A stretch of DNA of 64,000 bases from Jacaranda mimosifolia. Taxonomy: Eukaryota > Streptophyta > Magnoliopsida > Lamiales > Bignoniaceae. Positions 12,991-23,097 of the stretch are shown in pieces (the first letter of the stretch is position 1; each line of letters starts with the position of its first letter). A program made the position numbers and the translations under genes. The DNA lies in the NCBI GenBank assembly GCA_018894105.1, contig CM032117.1, positions 49,386,503 to 49,450,502 on the forward strand. Direction: 5' to 3'. Below the pieces are notes generated by a model, which was not told the DNA's origin, ran no database searches, and saw nothing but the letters and a program-made list of their open reading frames with translations.

Positions 12991-14025
12991 CTAGAGAGAG
13001 CATGTGAAGCCAGGAGGTGGTGTCTTTCCACAGGTGACAAGGAGCTGAAGAGCAAGAGGGACATAGATTTTTAGATTGAGAGCCTTGAGCTTAAGAGTAG
13101 TGCACAAGCACACTGCGGCTTCAGCCTCCACCAGCCCTGATATTATAGGGCAGCACTGATTAGCAGCGGGGTCTCCAACCACAATGTGCACCAGCCCACC
13201 AAGGAGATCCACACATGCACCAAGCTTGAGTGTGTCAATGGGGCAGGTGGCCTTGCCCGGTGATGGGGAGCAGGCTTTTCCGCCCTTGGGTGGGTTAAGC
13301 ACAGGCGGGACCGTCACTGGTGGCAGTGGCACTGTAACTGGAGGCACAGTTACTGGTGGCACTGGCAGATTAGGAGCTGTTACTGGTGGTAACGGTAATT
13401 TAGGGACGGTTACTGGTGACACAGGCAATTTAGGGACTGTTACTGGCGGCACAGGCAATTTAGGCACTGTAACTGGAGGCACAGTTACTGGTGGCACTGG
13501 CAGATTAGGAGCTGTTACTGGTGGTAACGGTAGTTTAGGGACGGTTACTGGTGGCACAGGCAATTTAGGGACTGTTACTGGCGGCACAGGCAATTTAGGC
13601 ACTGTAACTGGAGGCACAGTTACTGGTGGCACTGGCAGATTAGGAGCTGTTACTGGTGGTAACGGTAGTTTAGGGACGGTTACTGGTGGCACAGGCAATT
13701 TAGGGACTGTTACTGGCGGCACAGGCAATTTAGGCACTGTAACTGGAGGTACAGTTACTGGTGGCACTGGCAGATTAGGAGCTGTTACTGGTGGTAACGG
13801 CAGTTTAGGGACGGTTACTGGTGGCACGGGCAATTTGGGAACGGTTACTGGGGGTACAGGTAATTTAGGAACACTAACAGGAGGAACGGTGATGGGGGGC
13901 TTGACAGCGGGTGTCTTGGGATGGGGCTTGGAGCAGTAGCCACAATCATTTTCAACAATGGGAATGGCTGAGGCAATGGAGAGCATGCAAATGAGGAGAA
14001 TGGCTAAAACCTTGGAGGCGTCCAT
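12991..14025 (-). CDS. Hybrid proline-rich protein with eight-cysteine (8CM) domain, 344 aa
   Basis: Single exon; the ATG at 14023-14025 starts a clean signal peptide (about residues 1-21, ending in SIASA). A longer frame reaches 14169 but its extra 48 residues overlap the TATA region, so the inner ATG is preferred. After a short Cys-containing linker comes a Pro/Val repeat domain (about residues 45-238, built from 10-residue KLPVPPVTVP-like units and PVTVP spacers). The C-terminal domain has the full pattern C261-X9-C271-X19-CC(291,292)-X13-C306-X-C308-X23-C332-X9-C342, typical of the plant lipid-transfer/protease-inhibitor-like 8CM fold. Hybrid proline-rich proteins are secreted to the cell wall or plasma-membrane interface and are linked to growth and stress responses. 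The exact role here is not inferable. Nothing looks broken. Confidence 0.93.
   Translation of the reverse strand: MDASKVLAILLICMLSIASAIPIVENDCGYCSKPHPKTPAVKPPITVPPVSVPKLPVPPVTVPKLPVPPVTVPKLPLPPVTAPNLPVPPVTVPPVTVPKLPVPPVTVPKLPVPPVTVPKLPLPPVTAPNLPVPPVTVPPVTVPKLPVPPVTVPKLPVPPVTVPKLPLPPVTAPNLPVPPVTVPPVTVPKLPVPPVTVPKLPVSPVTVPKLPLPPVTAPNLPVPPVTVPPVTVPLPPVTVPPVLNPPKGGKACSPSPGKATCPIDTLKLGACVDLLGGLVHIVVGDPAANQCCPIISGLVEAEAAVCLCTTLKLKALNLKIYVPLALQLLVTCGKTPPPGFTCSL
13328..13890 (-). repeat. 135-bp in-frame coding minisatellite of the proline-rich protein
   Basis: The motif GGCACTGTAACTGGAGGC (plus strand) recurs at 13328, 13463, 13598 and 13733, exactly 135 bp apart, with a diverged copy near 13868. 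The copies at 13463-13597 and 13598-13732 read as identical, and the copy at 13328 differs at about two positions. One unit encodes 45 residues: four decapeptides (KLPVPPVTVP, KLPVPPVTVP, KLPLPPVTAP, NLPVPPVTVP) plus PVTVP. Confidence 0.93.
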
Positions 14026-14091
14026 GGCGGTTGGTTCGTCTCCTGAAACAAAATGTGATTGGTACAAAGGACTGCTGAGGCACTGACTTGC

Positions 14092-14098
14092 TATATAA
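14092..14098 (-). promoter_or_regulatory. TATA box of the proline-rich protein gene
   Basis: The minus strand reads TTATATAG here, about 70 bp upstream of the chosen ATG. That spacing would place the transcription start near 14065 and leave a short 5' UTR of about 40 nt. Confidence 0.65.
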
Positions 14099-14714
14099 CA
14101 ACAGTGAGTGATGCAAGAATACAAAAAAATCCTAAAACCAAAGCATGTGAACAGAGAAGCAACTGCCAAAATATGCTAGTTGTCAACTACCGTGCAAATT
14201 GATGAATAATCTTTTTGGATTTTACTTTTATCCCTCCCTCAATATGCTTAATATGTCTTTCAATTAGTTCTAGCATTGGATGCTTGTATTAGTAATTAGC
14301 ACTTGACCCATCATCCAAGAAAATAAAATAAAATTTTTTTTGCCCCATCATTCTTCAAAAATATAAAATGTTCATTCTTACACATTGACAATTAATACAT
14401 ATGAAGATTATCCAACCTTCCACTGATTACTTCAGGATTTTGATTGAATGCTTTTACATGGACGATATTGAAGTCTGTAGACAAATTTATGATATTGTTT
14501 GAGCATACAACGGAAGCAATTTAAATATAATATTTGATTTATCAAGAATTTAAAAAGTACCAATAATTTAGTGATAAATTGATATCCGATCAATAGAAAA
14601 TAAAAATATGCAGAGTTATATCGTTCCATAAAATCTAACTACATTAATTTTCTTTTCCACTATGAGAAAAATTTACCACTAGAAGATAACCGTTAAAATT
14701 TGATAAACCCAAAC

Positions 14715-17707
14715 TGTCACGCCCCAAAATCAAACCACATTTATACCAAAATTGAGCGTGAAATTTAATCCCAAATACAATTGAAATTAACAATCCAAAA
14801 CATAAGGTTAAATAGGAACTCATCCAATTCCTTGCATCTCACAACTCAAAACTCAAGGTATCAAAATTCTTCAGGAACTAAACACAATAAAATCCATGGA
14901 AAATAAAATAAAACTAATGAACTTAATGGAAATTATACTAGTCTATTGAAATCCAGAATTACGTCTTCACTCTTGATTCTCATCATGCAGGATCCACCTC
15001 CTCACTAGGACTAGGATCTATGTCTGCCAGAAGGAAGTTAGAGAAAAGAGAAGAGTGTGAGTAAAGACTCAGTGAGTGCTAAGTGTGTGTAGAGTGAGTT
15101 ATTAAATTAAAATTATTTTTTTGTACAGTAGAAATTTTAAGTATTATAAAAAGGAACTCATAAAGCAGTTTAGCAGTAACAATTGAGAAAACTATAAGCG
15201 ATCAAGCAGTAACCAATCAGAATTTTATTAAATGATTTCCTAGACTATCAACTTAAATACGATGATCAGTCAGTTTTGCTGTAGCCAGTCAACCTTATGG
15301 CTCCCACCGTAACAGTCCCTTATCGCTCCAGGCAAGGTGCGACCTTACCAAACAGTGCCCGAGCGTCCCCAGGAATTCCTACGACCCACCTCAGCCACAA
15401 ACGGCTTCTGTTGTGCACTGGGAGGATTGGGCCATGGGGGCTTGGTATTCAACCGGCTAGCCCGCTGCTGCCCAGTGAAGTCCCTCGCACACCCAGACCA
15501 AGTTGGATCCAACTAACAGTAACAGTAGTAGTACAGTAACAGTAATAAATTGATCACCGAATTTAATTGGTAGTCTAGAAGCATTAAAATCATAAAGCAT
15601 GTGTTTCTTTTTCCAGAATTAAAACAAGAAAAAATATTTCTTTTTGTGCGGAAATAAAACAAGAAAAGATTTCTTTTTGTGCGCAGTGGAATACATATGT
15701 AGTGCAGTGTAAGTTGAAAACAATTCATGAACAATTATATAATAGCATATATCCTTCTGGGTTTTGAAACATAGCAATATATAGTATTTATAAGTTTAGG
15801 CACTCACCTTCAAGATTGATCCTAGAAGTCAATCCTATCTCAGTGTCAATTAACTCAATTGTTGAGTCACCTGATTCATTTAATAAACAAATCAATCACC
15901 AATTTAACTGACTAACAAGGGGACTAGTCTAGTACATACATGCTCACAAAACTTATTAAGAATTTATCCTTTCGTATGTACTTTGTTGATTCACTCATAA
16001 CACTCTTTCTAGATATCCGTTTGACTCGATTCTTATGGAATTACAAAGCTAAGAACGAGTGCTAAAACTATTATGTTGATGATACAGTCTAAATTGGCTA
16101 ATATGAGAGAGGAAAATCGAGTTCAAGAGGCAGCAGTGGTGCGAAAGCAGATTTCTAATGTTTAGGAAATTTTTTGATGTGACACTTGATTGTATCTAAG
16201 ATATAACTTTTACTACAGGCCTCGGATGAAGGTGATTCAATATCCAGTAAAAACCTAGAATATAGATCTACGATTCATATGTTGACCTTATTACCCCATT
16301 AAACCGAATCGAGTAGTAAAAGTTGTCACAATATTCTGTTCTAGGAAAATCAAGGTCCTGTATTTTCTATATTGCCACACCATAGTGTTTTAGCCGTAAA
16401 TTTCTCCCTATGCATCGGATTAAAGTGATTTAGATGTCTGTAAAAACCTAAGATATAAATATTCAGTTCTTATGTTGAACATTATTCCATATTCTATTGA
16501 AATCAAGTAGTAAAAGGTGTCACAATATTCTGTTCTAAGAAAATCGAAGTCCTGTATTTCCAGACTTGACACATCTTAGTATTTTGATCGTAAATTTCTC
16601 TATATAACTTGGATTGAGGTGATTTATTCAGAATTAGAAACCTAAGATAAATATATAAAATTCATATGTTGAATATATTTCCCAATTAAATCTAAATAAT
16701 GTTGTAAAAGGCATCACAATACTCTGTTCTAGGAAAATCGAAGCCCTGTATTTTCTGTCATGCCACACCTTTGTATTTTACTCATAACTTACTCACTAAG
16801 TATCGGATTGAAGTGATTCAGGCGGGAATAGAAACCTAAGAAACATTTGTAAAAATATTATGTTGATTATTTTACTTAATTCTATCGGGAAGAAGTATTA
16901 AAAGCGTCACCAATATCCCTTTTCGAAAAAATCGAAGTCCTATATCTTCTGACTGGACACATCTTAGTATTTTGCACATAACTTACTTCATTTAAATCGG
17001 ATTGTGGTAATTTAGGAGGCATTAGAAACCTAAGACACAGATCTAAAGTTTTTGTGTTGATGATTTTTCTTAATTCGGATGAGAAGTACTAAAACTGTCA
17101 CAATATCTGTTTTCGAGAAAATAAAAACCTAACAGCATCATTGAAATTTGAATTTATCAAATATGAAGTCTACAAACTCATGAATTACCTCGTGTAATTT
17201 CTAATGCACTTCCAACAAATGCCGTCTCCTTTTCCTTTCCCCTCTGCCACAGCTGCTGTCCTTTTCCTTCTTTCCCTTTTTCCTCTTTCATTTACTATTA
17301 AATGTAATTAGGGTTTTGGTTTTAGGGACTATACTTATATGAAAGAAGTGGTTTAGTTCAAGTAGGACTCTAATAATAATCCTACTAGGACTAGGATATT
17401 TATCCTACTATAAATCTAATGTCTTTATCATTAATTCCTAGAATTCGATAATTCAACTCCTTGTATTAATTTAACATTAATTCAAGTAAAATTATAACTT
17501 ATACTCCCCAAAATATAGAATATCTACAATATTAATTATCATTATTTGATCAAAAGATAAGTTAATATTATCTATATATTATATATATAAATATATTATT
17601 CTGAAAACATAGTACATGCCTTACTACAATTTTAATTGAAATAGTAAATAAAACAAAAGAAGGTATAATAATCGATTGGATACGAAATAAAATTTTGGGG
17701 CATTACA
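14715..17707 (-). repeat. 3' LTR of the Gypsy-derived element (2993 bp)
   Basis: Matches the right LTR almost base for base. By eye I found four substitutions and one 1-bp indel: two substitutions near 15172-15182, one near 15859, one near 17522, and an A-run length difference near 15666. The LTR contains a GC-rich patch (about 15290-15510) and an array of ~194-bp degenerate repeats. The 80-codon open frame at 15297-15539 is duplicated in the other LTR and is not considered a gene. Confidence 0.95.
16072..17110. repeat. Five degenerate ~194-bp tandem units inside the LTR
   Basis: The phrase TATGTTGA (or a variant) recurs at about 16072, 16278, 16471, 16665, 16859 and 17054. Each is followed at similar spacing by a GTCACAATATTCTGTTCT-like box, an AAAATCGAAGTCCTGTAT-like box, and an AGAAACCTAAGA-like box. 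The same array sits in the other LTR at about 21457-22495. Related units also appear in the interior near 18590-18870. Confidence 0.8.
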
Positions 17708-17720
17708 TCCCACCCCCCTT
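17708..17720 (-). other. Polypurine tract of the Gypsy-derived element
   Basis: On the minus strand AAGGGGGGTGGGA abuts the 3' LTR start (TGTAATGCCCC). This is the expected plus-strand primer site and, with the primer-binding site at the other end, fixes the element's orientation. Confidence 0.9.
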
Positions 17721-18219
17721 AAAGGAATTTGGTCCCCAAATTCTAATCTTAGATAAGGAAGAGTCCTGGTGGTATTTTTGCTTTTCCTCTTTATTTTTCT
17801 GTGTCACCTTGTCTATCTTTTGGCATCTCCACAGCAGTAGGATACTCATTTGTGAACAATATTTGTATTCTTAATCTAGGATTTGGACTCATAGCTTTAC
17901 GTACATAAACTCTTCTTCAAGTAAATCTTATATTTCATGATATGCTAAGGATTCTCTTGAAACCTACATAGTTGTGACACATAGAAGATATTATGTATCT
18001 CCATAAAGTTTGATAGTGAAATAAGTCGATAAGCTGCTACTCCGATTATCGCAGATCATTTTCTGAGTGACAATTTAGAAACTCCATATCTCCAACACTA
18101 AATTCCAAAAATCTTCTTCTATCATATATTTAGCTCTAAGTCATGGGTTGGATAGTTTTGCTCATATAGTTTTGATTTCCTTTAGGTATTGGAAAACTAA
18201 GAGAAAGACTTTTATATTG

Positions 18220-18560
18220 ATATCGCAGTTCAATTAAGCCGATATCGAGGTGCAGATTGAGCCTTCGGTACCAACCTTAATCATAACATTATTGAAGCCT
18301 AATAGTCCACACATATCCTCAAAGTCCCATAATTTGTCTTTACATAGAAACACTAAGGTTCCCAAGGAAATGGACTTGGTCAAATAACTTATTTTCATTC
18401 AGTTCCCGCAACTATACATCAAGTTCTACTTGTGCCATCGTATATAATGCCTTAGATATTGGGATTTACTCTTGGAAGGACCTCAATGGAAGATTTATTT
18501 TCACGATCTTGGTGTAGCAAAGTGAATTCCCTAGATTTGTAGGTAACTTCTCTTGTGATA
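18220..18560 (-). pseudogene. Decayed Gypsy reverse-transcriptase N-terminal fragment
   Basis: Conceptual minus-strand reading, spread over shifted frames, gives the run NPISKALYTMA, then RPSPFPW-like residues, then GTLRICVDY. These correspond to the start of the Gypsy reverse transcriptase (the PISKAPYRMAP, SPWGAPV and RICVDYR conserved blocks). Several stops and at least one frameshift interrupt it. It is the only pol trace I can identify in the 2.4-kb interior. No integrase, protease or gag is recognisable. Confidence 0.75.
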
Positions 18561-18569
18561 TGCTTGTGT

Positions 18570-20083
18570 ATTCCTTTCTAGAGACCCAATTGATGTGATT
18601 CTTGCAATATTGAAAAGCTAAGAGAGAGACCAAAAAGTTTTATGTTGACACCTTTTTCCAAATAAGTCAATATATCAAGGAATAAAATCGAGTCCAAGAT
18701 TTATAAGTGTGATGAAAATTCGAAACCAAGTCTAGGATTTCCTTGATTTGACATATCTTAGAATTCTGGCCATAACCTTCTCCATGTATGTCGGACTAGA
18801 GTGATTCAAGTGCCTATAGAAACCTAACAGACAGACCCATAATTCTTATGTTTGGCATCTTTCCAAATTCATTCAGTGAATATGAGAAAAATCCATTAGA
18901 AAAATTGATCGAGTAAAACTAGGATCCTAGGGGAGCATTGTTTCATGTAGCATTCCTTTCCACAAAGTCAAATTGTTATCCTCTATGCCAAATTATATCC
19001 AAAAACTTCTAACTCGACATTTTAAGTCCACCCAAAGTTCTAGTTGATTCATATCTCAAAAATAGGGACCGCAAAAATATTCTGGTACAATTATTATATA
19101 TATTTTTCTAGTGACTTAAATATCTGAGAAGTCTCAAAAGTTTAATAAATCAAGTCCAACTAAAATGGATTTGCAAGGTTCATCCCCCTATGAGTTTATT
19201 GATGTAAGCCTTTCTTGCTTCTAAATTGAGACTCTCACGGTTTCATGATAGGGGCAGCCATAAGTAACATAAGGTTCAATATTGTGCACCATGTTTACTA
19301 TTCCTTGTTAACTTTCAAGAAGTCGTATGTACATACACATCCTTATCCTATCAATTCCTACCGAAACCCTCAACCCTTAGTGGCAGCATATCTAATGTAT
19401 ATAACAATATATATATATATATTTGTATACCAACTTTTACAATTCACATTCTATGGTGGTCTTCGCTCTTGCTTCCTTAATAGATGCCACTCTTTGCAAC
19501 AAAGATTCTCACTTCTCCCCTTTCGCTTTTTTTTCCAAATCCTCATCATTCTAATAAAATAATTTTCTCATAAATCCAAACAAGTTTCAATTATCGACCT
19601 AAGGTTTTTATCCCAATATCGTATGCCTATATCATATCTAAAATCGTAACCTCAACTCTTGAAAAATAACCTTGATTGTCAGGGTGAAACATATAAATCA
19701 CGAACCAACTTATGCGGGCTTTGACTCACCATCTTATTGAAAAAAGCCTAGATTAATACAGAAAATGTCCAAGCACACTAAATAGTCATTCAAAAAGAAG
19801 ATAGCAAGCATTCACAATTCTCAAAGGGAAGAAGACTATGGAATCCTAAAGTACTTCCGAGTAAGTCTCATAATATGTCATGAATCCTATCGTCACTTAC
19901 CAAAAGTTTTCAATTGTATCAACTGGCATACCTACCACAATCATTCACAACCTCAATATCAAATGAGATTCGATTATTCAATTCAGTAGTCAAACCTAAA
20001 TACTCAGATCAATCCCTAAGAGTTTTACCCCATATTCCACAGTCCGAGGACCTTATCCCGACATAGCCTAAGTTCAAAACCTA
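18570..20083. other. Non-coding remainder of the Gypsy-derived interior
   Basis: Contains further copies of the LTR-type ~194-bp units (about 18590-18870), then about 1.2 kb without recognisable coding. The 105-codon plus-strand frame at 19245-19562 runs antisense to the element, is AT-rich and resembles nothing known, so it is not called. Confidence 0.5.
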
Positions 20084-20096
20084 GGCTCTGATACCA
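20084..20096 (-). other. Primer-binding site (initiator Met-tRNA type)
   Basis: The minus strand reads TGGTATCAGAGCC, complementary to the 3' end of initiator Met-tRNA, separated from the 5' LTR by two bases (AA). This is the standard arrangement for plant LTR retrotransposons. Confidence 0.92.
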
Positions 20097-20098
20097 TT

Positions 20099-23092
20099 TG
20101 TCACGCCCCAAAATCAAACCACATTTATACCAAAATTGAGCGTGAAATTTAATCCCAAATACAATTGAAATTAACAATCCAAAACATAAGGTTAAATAGG
20201 AACTCATCCAATTCCTTGCATCTCACAACTCAAAACTCAAGGTATCAAAATTCTTCAGGAACTAAACACAATAAAATCCATGGAAAATAAAATAAAACTA
20301 ATGAACTTAATGGAAATTATACTAGTCTATTGAAATCCAGAATTACGTCTTCACTCTTGATTCTCATCATGCAGGATCCACCTCCTCACTAGGACTAGGA
20401 TCTATGTCTGCCAGAAGGAAGTTAGAGAAAAGAGAAGAGTGTGAGTAAAGACTCAGTGAGTGCTAAGTGTGTGTAGAGTGAGTTATTAAATTAAAATTAT
20501 TTTTTTGTACAGTAGAAATTTTAAGTATTATAAAAAGGAACTCATAAAGCAGTTTAACAGTAACAGTTGAGAAAACTATAAGCGATCAAGCAGTAACCAA
20601 TCAGAATTTTATTAAATGATTTCCTAGACTATCAACTTAAATACGATGATCAGTCAGTTTTGCTGTAGCCAGTCAACCTTATGGCTCCCACCGTAACAGT
20701 CCCTTATCGCTCCAGGCAAGGTGCGACCTTACCAAACAGTGCCCGAGCGTCCCCAGGAATTCCTACGACCCACCTCAGCCACAAACGGCTTCTGTTGTGC
20801 ACTGGGAGGATTGGGCCATGGGGGCTTGGTATTCAACCGGCTAGCCCGCTGCTGCCCAGTGAAGTCCCTCGCACACCCAGACCAAGTTGGATCCAACTAA
20901 CAGTAACAGTAGTAGTACAGTAACAGTAATAAATTGATCACCGAATTTAATTGGTAGTCTAGAAGCATTAAAATCATAAAGCATGTGTTTCTTTTTCCAG
21001 AATTAAAACAAGAAAAAATATTTCTTTTTGTGCGGAAATAAAACAAGAAAAAGATTTCTTTTTGTGCGCAGTGGAATACATATGTAGTGCAGTGTAAGTT
21101 GAAAACAATTCATGAACAATTATATAATAGCATATATCCTTCTGGGTTTTGAAACATAGCAATATATAGTATTTATAAGTTTAGGCACTCACCTTCAAGA
21201 TTGATCCTAGAAGTCAATCCTATCTCAGTGTCAATTAACTCAATTGTTGATTCACCTGATTCATTTAATAAACAAATCAATCACCAATTTAACTGACTAA
21301 CAAGGGGACTAGTCTAGTACATACATGCTCACAAAACTTATTAAGAATTTATCCTTTCGTATGTACTTTGTTGATTCACTCATAACACTCTTTCTAGATA
21401 TCCGTTTGACTCGATTCTTATGGAATTACAAAGCTAAGAACGAGTGCTAAAACTATTATGTTGATGATACAGTCTAAATTGGCTAATATGAGAGAGGAAA
21501 ATCGAGTTCAAGAGGCAGCAGTGGTGCGAAAGCAGATTTCTAATGTTTAGGAAATTTTTTGATGTGACACTTGATTGTATCTAAGATATAACTTTTACTA
21601 CAGGCCTCGGATGAAGGTGATTCAATATCCAGTAAAAACCTAGAATATAGATCTACGATTCATATGTTGACCTTATTACCCCATTAAACCGAATCGAGTA
21701 GTAAAAGTTGTCACAATATTCTGTTCTAGGAAAATCAAGGTCCTGTATTTTCTATATTGCCACACCATAGTGTTTTAGCCGTAAATTTCTCCCTATGCAT
21801 CGGATTAAAGTGATTTAGATGTCTGTAAAAACCTAAGATATAAATATTCAGTTCTTATGTTGAACATTATTCCATATTCTATTGAAATCAAGTAGTAAAA
21901 GGTGTCACAATATTCTGTTCTAAGAAAATCGAAGTCCTGTATTTCCAGACTTGACACATCTTAGTATTTTGATCGTAAATTTCTCTATATAACTTGGATT
22001 GAGGTGATTTATTCAGAATTAGAAACCTAAGATAAATATATAAAATTCATATGTTGAATATATTTCCCAATTAAATCTAAATAATGTTGTAAAAGGCATC
22101 ACAATACTCTGTTCTAGGAAAATCGAAGCCCTGTATTTTCTGTCATGCCACACCTTTGTATTTTACTCATAACTTACTCACTAAGTATCGGATTGAAGTG
22201 ATTCAGGCGGGAATAGAAACCTAAGAAACATTTGTAAAAATATTATGTTGATTATTTTACTTAATTCTATCGGGAAGAAGTATTAAAAGCGTCACCAATA
22301 TCCCTTTTCGAAAAAATCGAAGTCCTATATCTTCTGACTGGACACATCTTAGTATTTTGCACATAACTTACTTCATTTAAATCGGATTGTGGTAATTTAG
22401 GAGGCATTAGAAACCTAAGACACAGATCTAAAGTTTTTGTGTTGATGATTTTTCTTAATTCGGATGAGAAGTACTAAAACTGTCACAATATCTGTTTTCG
22501 AGAAAATAAAAACCTAACAGCATCATTGAAATTTGAATTTATCAAATATGAAGTCTACAAACTCATGAATTACCTCGTGTAATTTCTAATGCACTTCCAA
22601 CAAATGCCGTCTCCTTTTCCTTTCCCCTCTGCCACAGCTGCTGTCCTTTTCCTTCTTTCCCTTTTTCCTCTTTCATTTACTATTAAATGTAATTAGGGTT
22701 TTGGTTTTAGGGACTATACTTATATGAAAGAAGTGGTTTAGTTCAAGTAGGACTCTAATAATAATCCTACTAGGACTAGGATATTTATCCTACTATAAAT
22801 CTAATGTCTTTATCATTAATTCCTAGAATTCGATAATTCAACTCCTTGTATTAATTTAACATTAATTCAAGTAAAATTATAACTTATACTCCCCAAAATA
22901 TAGAACATCTACAATATTAATTATCATTATTTGATCAAAAGATAAGTTAATATTATCTATATATTATATATATAAATATATTATTCTGAAAACATAGTAC
23001 ATGCCTTACTACAATTTTAATTGAAATAGTAAATAAAACAAAAGAAGGTATAATAATCGATTGGATACGAAATAAAATTTTGGGGCATTACA
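20099..23092 (-). repeat. 5' LTR of the Gypsy-derived element (2994 bp)
   Basis: Right-hand copy of the LTR. In element orientation it begins TGTAATGCCCC and ends GGGGCGTGACA, followed two bases later by the primer-binding site. It should hold the element's promoter, though I did not find an unambiguous TATA/start pair. The target duplication CAAAC follows directly at 23093-23097. Confidence 0.95.
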
Positions 23093-23097
23093 CAAAC

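Larger units (their letters stand above)
14715..23092 (-). mobile_element. Ty3/Gypsy-derived LTR retrotransposon, structurally complete but non-coding (LARD-like), 8.4 kb
   Basis: Two ~2.99-kb LTRs (plus-strand ends TGTCACGCCCC and GGGGCATTACA) flank a 2.39-kb interior. The element is flanked by a perfect 5-bp target duplication CAAAC (14710-14714 and 23093-23097). Orientation is minus: a primer-binding site complementary to initiator Met-tRNA lies beside the right LTR, and a polypurine tract beside the left LTR. The LTR ends and polypurine tract resemble del/Tekay-type chromoviruses, but I assign only Gypsy with confidence, from a decayed reverse-transcriptase relic. No intact gag or pol frame exists, so any movement needed enzymes from another element. 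Confidence 0.95.

Noticed and set aside
13184..13939. 251-codon open frame on the plus strand, Gly/Thr-rich (TVTGGTGNLG repeats)
   Set aside because: It is the exact antisense of the Pro/Val repeat of the proline-rich protein gene. The 135-bp period keeps it open. The minus strand has a signal peptide, TATA box and the eight-cysteine domain, and the plus frame has none of these.
14026..14169. Upstream extension of the proline-rich protein frame (48 extra residues)
   Set aside because: It would place the start upstream of the likely TATA box and bury the signal peptide; the inner ATG at 14025 is far better.
15297..15539. 80-codon frame in the LTR, repeated with the same protein at 20681-20923
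   Set aside because: Both copies lie at equivalent places in the two near-identical LTRs, so identity reflects young age and not selection. No known domain, and it is antisense to the element.
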